A DNA stretch of 64,000 bases from Stentor roeselii (lineage: Eukaryota; Ciliophora; Heterotrichea; Heterotrichida; Stentoridae): NCBI GenBank assembly GCA_006503475.1, contig RSEH01000240.1, positions 1 to 64,000 on the forward strand, in the 5' to 3' direction. Under the pieces are notes generated by a model, which was not told where the DNA came from, did not search any database, and saw only the letters and a list, made by a program, of their open reading frames with translations. The translations under genes and the position numbers were made by a program. How positions within the stretch are numbered: position 1 is the stretch's first letter; the number at the start of each line of letters is the position of its first letter. Below, one piece after another: positions 57,290 through 64,000 of this stretch.

Positions 57290-60200
57290 CTAATTCCCAT
57301 TTATAATAGAAATCGTTGCTTGAACCTCATTTAAATCCTGAGTAGTATTACAACTCTTTTCAGGATGGACTTTTTGAGACTTTTTGATAACCTTTTCCAC
57401 TTTATACTTTTTATACTTATTGACTAGTTCTTTGATCATGCAACTCAAGGAATACATGCTGATCAAAGTCTGAAAACTGATGCAACCAATAATAAGATAA
57501 ATGAAAATCTTGCTTATAATATAATTTACTGGTTTTTGATCAGGCAGCATAAACCCCGAAATCGCGATGACTAAAACAACACACACTTCTCCAACAAACT
57601 CTGAAATCATAACAGCCTTCTCTTTAAACGGCCTGTAGAGTATAATATAAACCAGCTGAAGCACTGCAAAGACAATATTAAGAAAAAACTGGACATAAGG
57701 AAATTCAAACAAAAGAGTCTGTGTCAGGATATACTGAAGTCTTCTACAAAAGAAAACCAAGTAAAACAAGTAGCTAAAAAACCCTTTGTTCAATTTGAAT
57801 TCTGAAAGCAAAGTCCCAAGCCTTTCATTCAAGACCGAGTTTTGAACGTTTCTGCTGAGTTTGAACAAAAGAAAAGCAGTATAAATCGGAGTGAGTAGGA
57901 CAAGCATCTGAATAAACTTTACAATAATAACAGTTGCTGTGAAGAAGCTGAAATATCCAATATCTTTCGAATTAAGAGTCTAAATAAGAATTACTGACTG
58001 AATCTGAATAAGCGCGAAAATTCCTGCTTCTAGATAAACCTCAATCCAGAACCTAATAAAAATCGAATATCGAAAGTTCTTCAAGAAGTTCAAGCAAGTC
58101 TCACTGATATAAGGCAGTTTACTTCCAACAAAGGCGAAAGGCAGCAAGGCGATATAAACAATCAAAATCACAGCACTTGGGCCTATGTTGACCCAAAAGA
58201 CCGTCGATGTGAGTCCTACTCTTTGCACTCTGTCAATCGGTTTAGAACTGGCTTTAGCGTCAAAAAACAACTCTAAGATATTCGGAACTATCGAATACCC
58301 TGCCAAGGCCTGGAGGAACTCCAAGATCTCCATTGAATACTTCAGGGGACATAAAGGCAGATAAATAATTACTTGGATCGTGTTGATCAATACCCAACAA
58401 GATGCAGGGTTCGACATCATAGCGCTCGCGAAGGAAGAAGCCATTATTCCTTTAATTGCCGACTTCACTGCTTGGGCAAAGGCCGTCGGTGGACTGGCAG
58501 GGAAATTTCCGAAATACTCGTAAGTTAGAAGTTGCGAGTTGTTTGCACTGTAAACTGGAGAGTCGATGTAAATAGAAAAAGGAGTAGATACATTAAAAAA
58601 GTCAACATTTTCCAGAGAAACCATAAGCCGATTTCTATCGACTTCAACAATTTTAAGCAATTTTTCTTCTCCAAAGATAGACAAATCGACGGCACTTTCG
58701 TTTAGCATTAACTCGAGTTCTTCAGAAAACTGGAAATGCAGGGTATTGTTTGATAGAACAGCTATTTCAAGCTCGAAGTACTTATTCTGGCAAATTTCAT
58801 TGACCAAATCCTGTCCTTTCAAACAAACACAAAGCCCTTGGCTTACTTTCATCCCGTTGTCACAGTCCGAGCAATTCAAAGAGTCATCACAGTTAAGACA
58901 GAACTTGGGACAGTCGACACATTTAAACCCATGCCATGCCCGTGCTTTTCCACATTCAAGGCGACAACTGTCACTTTCTCTAAAACTAAGACAATCTTGA
59001 CAGTCAACACTCGAGTTAAGGCTAAAATAATACCCTGGAAGACATATACATTCGCCATTGATCATTCGAGTATTATTTCCAAGACACTTTTCACAGGTCT
59101 TGTCATTTTTGCAGTTTTTACAGCGAAAATGGCATTTTTTGCAAGAGTTCTGACTTGTCAGTCGAGTTTCGTTGTAGAACTGTTCTTCGCACTGACAACC
59201 TCCGAAGGGGTGAATGAAAGAATGAAGAGAGTTGCATTCTAAACAAAAAGTTTCGTCTTCGCAGAATCGGCAGTCGACTTGACAAGGCTGACATTTTTTG
59301 GTCGAGTTGTTAAAGAAGAACTTTTCTTTGCATTGACAGATCCCGTTTAAAGCTTCAGAATTTTTATCAGGACAAGAAGTGCAATAATTGTAATCCGAGC
59401 ACGCTTTACATATCAAATCACATTTCAAACAACGAGAGTCGTTGGAATAATGAGGACTAGAAGGAATGCCATAGTACCCTTCTTGACATTCGCATTGTTT
59501 ATCACCTGGAGTTGCTTGAATGTCGAAGCAATTCTGACAAGTTCCAGATGAAGAGCACTTCGAACACCCACCTTGACATTCAGAACAAGAGATTTCATCA
59601 GAGTTTAAAAAATACCCGTCTTTGCACACACAGCGCTTGTTAAAAACTTCAGCATTCGAGTCTAAACAAGAAGAACACTCGTTTTTTGATATGCATCCAG
59701 AACAAGCCAGTCCACATTCAGCCTTGCAAGGATCATCTTGACTGGCATTTCCATAAAAAAATTGAATGCAGGTGCATTTTCCATAATCACTTGTAGAAAA
59801 TCGGTCTCTGCATTCAATGCAATCTGTAAGTGATGAACAATGAAGACAGTCATTTGAACAAGCACTGCACTTGTAAGCATCTGAATCACTTGGATCAGGA
59901 AAAAAGCCCTTCGAACATTGACATTCTCCGTTCACTATCGAGGCTAGAGGGTTGAAGCATTCTGAACACTTTGAAAAATTTTCACAAAATCTACACCCGA
60001 ACCCACAAGATTCACATACAAGTCCTGTGTTGGGGAATTGATTAAAATACCCTTCTTCACAAAAACAAAGGCCTTCTATTATTCTAGTGTAATCTGAATT
60101 GCAAGAATTGCAGAGGGTGTTATTTGTGCATGTTAAACAGCCGATAGGACAAGAATTGCAGGAACTGGTAGAGTTACTTGAAGGTACTCCCCAGAAGCTA

Positions 60201-61198
60201 TCAGAACATTTGCATGTTCCATTCACTGCTTGACCGTTCGGGTCGATACAACCAAGACATACTCCTGGGTCGCTGCAGGAGCTACAAATGGAATAACAGC
60301 ATTTGTTTCCTCTTTGTACTTCAGGGAATTCACAGCTAGCAGGGACTGAGTTGGGATTGTTAGAGCAATACAGATCATTTGATACAAAGTTGATAAAACA
60401 GTAATCAGAGCAGGTGCAATTCAAGGTTGAATTCACAGAACAGCCCCAGTTTTCTCCGCATCCTGTTTTATTAGAATTTTCTTTTTCATTCGAGTAGGTT
60501 GATAAACAGATCCGGTTGTATTGAGGATCAATGAAGGAATAATTACATGTCTCGCAGAAATTGGTCAGGCAGGTCCCTGACTCGCTTGAGTAAAATGTTG
60601 AAAGGTCTACATCTTCAGTGATTATTGCGAAGTACCAGTAGAATAGTTTTAAGCTTTGAATTTCAGAATTTAATCCTCCTAAATAGAAAAAGTCGATCGT
60701 GTGCATGTAAATGTTTATGCTAGGATTTATTGATGATGGAGGATATGCTGTAAGGATGAAACCTGATGAATGATAGAGAATCTTCACGAGAATCCATTCG
60801 TCATTTTGAATAGCGTTTAATGATGATTGGCTATCTTGAGCGTGATGTCCTAGGACTTGTAAGCGAAATGAGTTACTGGTTCTAGAAAATATAAATTTCT
60901 GAGAATTATTATCGAATCCATGAATCAAGATCACTCCATTTTCAGTTTTCGCCTTTATCCACATTATTATTGTTGAAATCGGCGTGTATTTAAAGGTAGT
61001 CACTGTAATTTTATTTTCTCCACCGTCCAAGTATACTCCTCTATCAGTTGATAATGCTTTGCTGGTACTCTCTACATATGCATGGCGATTGTTATAAGAA
61101 AAGTCAAAGAACTTTGGTCCAATACTCTGACCGAATCTATATTCAACAAATTTTCCACATAGAGACGAGTATGGTAATAATAAAACCAATAATAGCAT
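57290..61198 (-). CDS. LamG-like/Cys-rich multi-pass surface protein, one 15-nt intron
   Basis: Exon 1 61198-57995, exon 2 57979-57290; 1297 aa. Signal peptide MLLLVLLLPYSSLCG. Residues ~20-205 are a LamG/concanavalin-type beta sandwich (RGVYLDGGENKITVTTF, TIIMWIKAKTENGVILIHGF). Residues ~215-800 are ~10 growth-factor-receptor-like Cys-rich repeats (CNSCPIGCLTCTNNTLCNSC and variants). After a beta-like segment, the last ~350 residues hold about eight or nine transmembrane helices with YRPFKEKAVMISEFVGEVCV, similar to TRP/Flc-like membrane domains. The intron lies within the membrane region and its removal joins the two exons in frame. Likely a large surface receptor or adhesion-linked channel-like protein; function unknown. 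Confidence 0.88.
57980..57994 (-). other. 15-nt intron
   Basis: GTAATTCTTATTTAG on the coding strand; without removal a TAG within it ends exon 1. A at position 10. Confidence 0.93.
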
Positions 61199-62222
61199 TT
61201 TTATAAACTCATTTCTATTTACTTTAAGGAAATAGTAAGAATTTTATAGAGTAAATGAGTTTAGATGAGTTTTTTTATATATGTTTGATCCAAGTAAGAC
61301 TAGAAAATATAATCAAAATGATTACTTTAATAGTTTAAAGATGAAATAACAAATCCTCCCATTGATTAAAATCATTATAACACTTACTTTGAAACTATTA
61401 TTTGTTTGATTGAATATAATAAAAATTTGGCTTTATAAGAAGAGTTCTTTGTTCATTGGCATGTGGTAATTGAAGCTGTGCACAAAGACAATTGTTTAGT
61501 CGCTTTTTAGGTTGATCTTAGATTTAGATTTGAGATAGGTGCCGATTCCTATTCTTGTCGTCAATACTAAAGTTCTTATCTCTTTTAATGGATTTCGGTA
61601 TGTTTAATTAAACGATTAGAGGCTAAACTGGTTTCGTAAAGCTTAGATTCATGGAAGAACGGTTATGAAAATGATATTAGAGACTACTCCAAGGGAATCA
61701 TTATGTTTAATAAGTTATTAGAGTACTAGATATATAGAATGACCTACTATTTCAGTATTAAAACTCTAGGCAGGTAATTTAAACAAGTCAATCTCTAAAT
61801 CTAATCCTGTGACAAACCTTATTCCACAGTTTTAACCTTCATTCTATTAATCCATCTTCAATAAAATCTGCGCTGGTGAACCTAACTTTAATCTTTTCCT
61901 TCAAAACATTAATCATCTTTATATTATACTCATTAGAATTCTTCAATCCAAACACTATTAATTCCATCTGGATACATATACAATTAAATAAAATCACCCA
62001 AGTCTACTTGTAAGTTAGAATAATCATATAATCAATAACTATTAAAGATAAGTTAGATTTGGTAATTACAAAATTTATCCAATTAAGAAACTTTCAAAAT
62101 AGTCATCATAAAAAATAACTTTGAAAAAGATAATCAAGATTTTATAATATCAAAACTTCTCTTTAAAAACTTCAAAATAGTCATCATCTTCATCAAATTT
62201 AAAATCTTCTCTCCTAATAATA
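61199..62222. other. Shared upstream region of two surface-protein genes
   Basis: About 1 kb, AT-rich, between divergent start codons. No gene or remnant recognised. Confidence 0.6.
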
Positions 62223-64000
62223 ATGTCCGTAGTAATATCCTTATTTCTCAAGCTCTCTTTCGTATCCTCAATCGGACTTTGGTGTTCAAATTCTCAATGT
62301 TCATCATGCAATCAGGGTTTTCTCTACAACTCCTCCTCTTGTTTATCAATATGTCCATCCGGCTACGAAAATTCATTAAAAAACTGCTCAAAAGTGAAAT
62401 CTTTAAGTCTCTTTCGTTTCTCATCCTTAAACCCAGTCTCATTCGACTCTAAGTCAGTGGAGACCTTCTACCACCCAGAAGGCTTAGAGTTGAAAGATGG
62501 AGGAAAGAAAAGTCCTGTGATGACGAAAGACAGAGGATTTTACTTTAGAAATTCAAGTAGTTTAATTTCAAATACTTCCTGGATCCTGGCACCTGATTTC
62601 ACAATAAGTCTTATTCTGCGTGTTCTAGATGAAGGTCTGATATTCCAAGTGAAAAACAAAAATCAATCCATATTTCAAATAACTGCTCAAGGAAATGACT
62701 TAAATTCCAGTATTTTAATTAATAACAACGGAGAAAACAAAACTTTTACTTTTAAGTCGAATCGTAATGACCTTTGGAACACAATTACTTTCGTTTGCAG
62801 TCAAAACGCTACAACTCTTTGCGTTATTTTTCAAGGAATTCCTTATTGTTATCAAGGCCTTCAGTTCAGGTCACAGTTAGAAAACCTGACTTATTTATTT
62901 GGAAACTCGGAAGGTTCCTCTTTTTCTGGGTTTTTATATGCAGGTGTTATGCTGAACCAATATGATCCCTGGGTTTACATAGCAATTAGGCCTGAATCAA
63001 TGTGTGGATACAATGAATACTCTCTGGGATTGACTTGTGGACTGTGCAGTAATCAATGCTCTGATTGGCCCTGGTGCGTGAGAGGCTCTTGTAATCTTTG
63101 CTTCTCAGTTGCTTGTTCTGAATGTTCTAATTATGATCTAGGAAATTGCTTGAAATGCTCTTCAGGAGAACCTCCCTATTGTGAACCTACTTTTAAGTGT
63201 CTTGCCGGAGATTTTTTCAGTTGTAGTCTTTGTGAAGAAGGATATGTTGTTGTGAAAGGTATCTGTACACTTGAACCTTTTAAGTACAATGAGGAAAAAT
63301 TGTGGGCTCCAGTGATAAATACAAAATTCAATAATTTTCAACAGTTTTATGATATTCTTCAAAGTGGAGAAAATGCTTCAACTTTTGCTCCTTACAATAA
63401 TAGTGAAAATGATGACCCCTTTCCTGTCAAGTCAAGAGGTCTTGCTTTTCTTTCTAAGAAAAAAAATTATTTGAAAAGTTCTCTTCCAATCGTTTTCAGT
63501 CCTGAGTTTTCTTTAGTGATTTGGATTTATTTCCAAAATTTTGGAGGAATGTTTTGGAAAGAGTTTATTGAAATGACTGATAAGATGAAATGGTTAGTGA
63601 CTTTATACAGTCATCAAGAATTAAACAAAATAACTACTTCAGATCATTTTTATAATAATTGGATACTATATGGTATTTCAATAAAAATAGCAAATAATTC
63701 GACCTCAGTTTATATCAAAATAAATAACAACTATGGAGAGTCTAATACAGTTAGGGGTTCACATTATTCTGACTCAAATACGAATTTTTACATCGGGAAC
63801 TATGCTGGAGGTACATTCGAAGGGTTTATTTATTCTTTTACACTTTGGCAGACTTATTTAAGTTCAACTTCTTTCACAATAGACGCCTGTGGAAGTGGCT
63901 TAAATACAGGATGCTTGTGGAACTCTAATTTGAATGTATTTTTCAATAATGTCACGATGATTAATAATTATTGTCGTTTATCATGCACTCAAGGATGCTC
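62223..64000 (+). CDS. Second LamG-like/Cys-rich surface protein, cut by window edge
   Basis: ATG at 62223 and an open frame of 592 codons continuing past the right edge. Signal peptide MSVVISLFLKLSFVSSIGLW. Two LamG-like sandwiches: about 100-250 (RGFYFRNSSSLISNTSWILA, FTISLILRVLDEGLIFQV) and about 395-555 (FSLVIWIYFQNFGGMFW, FYIGNYAGGTFEGFIYSF). Cys-rich segments lie at about 17-55, 263-345 and after 560 (CGLCSNQCSDWPWCVRGSCNLC). It is a paralogue in layout of the 57290-61198 gene, placed head to head with it. The C-terminal part, perhaps membrane-spanning, is outside the window. Confidence 0.88.
   Translation, partial: MSVVISLFLKLSFVSSIGLWCSNSQCSSCNQGFLYNSSSCLSICPSGYENSLKNCSKVKSLSLFRFSSLNPVSFDSKSVETFYHPEGLELKDGGKKSPVMTKDRGFYFRNSSSLISNTSWILAPDFTISLILRVLDEGLIFQVKNKNQSIFQITAQGNDLNSSILINNNGENKTFTFKSNRNDLWNTITFVCSQNATTLCVIFQGIPYCYQGLQFRSQLENLTYLFGNSEGSSFSGFLYAGVMLNQYDPWVYIAIRPESMCGYNEYSLGLTCGLCSNQCSDWPWCVRGSCNLCFSVACSECSNYDLGNCLKCSSGEPPYCEPTFKCLAGDFFSCSLCEEGYVVVKGICTLEPFKYNEEKLWAPVINTKFNNFQQFYDILQSGENASTFAPYNNSENDDPFPVKSRGLAFLSKKKNYLKSSLPIVFSPEFSLVIWIYFQNFGGMFWKEFIEMTDKMKWLVTLYSHQELNKITTSDHFYNNWILYGISIKIANNSTSVYIKINNNYGESNTVRGSHYSDSNTNFYIGNYAGGTFEGFIYSFTLWQTYLSSTSFTIDACGSGLNTGCLWNSNLNVFFNNVTMINNYCRLSCTQGC

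Noticed and set aside
1-64000. Transposons, viral elements, CRISPR arrays or telomere repeats
   Set aside because: I found no transposase, reverse transcriptase, capsid or integrase motif, no terminal inverted repeats, no spaced repeats of CRISPR type and no telomeric array.

Overview
The window looks like macronuclear DNA of a heterotrich ciliate, most likely Stentor. Three things point there. (1) Four genes are each interrupted by a GT..AG intron of exactly 15 nt, and a fifth probably by 14 nt. (2) TAA, TAG and TGA all end genes, so the code is standard, unlike most other ciliates. (3) Genes are packed tightly, with convergent stop codons that touch or overlap and divergent start codons as little as 17 bp apart. 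Cilium genes (MKS1-like B9 protein, a basic SHIPPO/STPGR-like protein, MORN protein) fit a ciliate. The species call is inference; no database search was possible.

Layout. 1-7.3 kb is AT-rich and decaying: a pseudogene scrap, a broken B-box/kelch gene, a broken gene with an FHA-like end, then an intact MORN protein and a three-copy 58-60 bp tandem repeat. 7.3-10.6 kb holds an NLR-like STAND NTPase with TPR repeats. 11.6-16.9 kb holds two secreted proteins and a decayed copy of the second. 17-28.2 kb is dense: ankyrin protein with a lipidation N-terminus, TBL1-like LisH/WD40 protein, C2-like coiled-coil protein, zinc-ribbon protein, importin-11-like protein, RCC1/coiled-coil protein, Rab GTPase and a small PP1-binding, CaaX-ended protein. 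28.4-32.1 kb is a gene graveyard with at least three pseudogene blocks. 32.4-55.4 kb is very dense: STPGR protein, cyclin, TPR proteins, Cdt1, Unkempt-like CCCH/RING protein, Mei2-like RRM protein, MKS1-like protein, RPA1-like OB protein, SCP-type phosphatase, EF-hand protein, 7TM receptor, WGR-SAM-DNA ligase, tRNA-Glu, a coiled-coil zinc protein in two overlapping frames, and an importin-7/8-like protein. 56-64 kb holds a four-helix membrane protein and two head-to-head LamG/Cys-rich surface proteins; the second runs off the right edge.

The points most worth a second look are the 49.9-51.6 kb gene, whose two halves meet at ATGATATCCGATAA in different frames (candidate +1 recoding at a TAA) with the same junction kept in a decayed paralog at 29.16 kb; the shared A at position 10 of the 15-nt introns; the NLR-like protein; the PP1-binding prenylated small protein; the PIP-box Cdt1; and the unusual DNA ligase domain order. 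Functionally the dense blocks read as housekeeping (replication licensing, cell cycle, nuclear import, RNA binding, cilium base), while the ends carry surface proteins and lineage-specific gene families that duplicate and decay.
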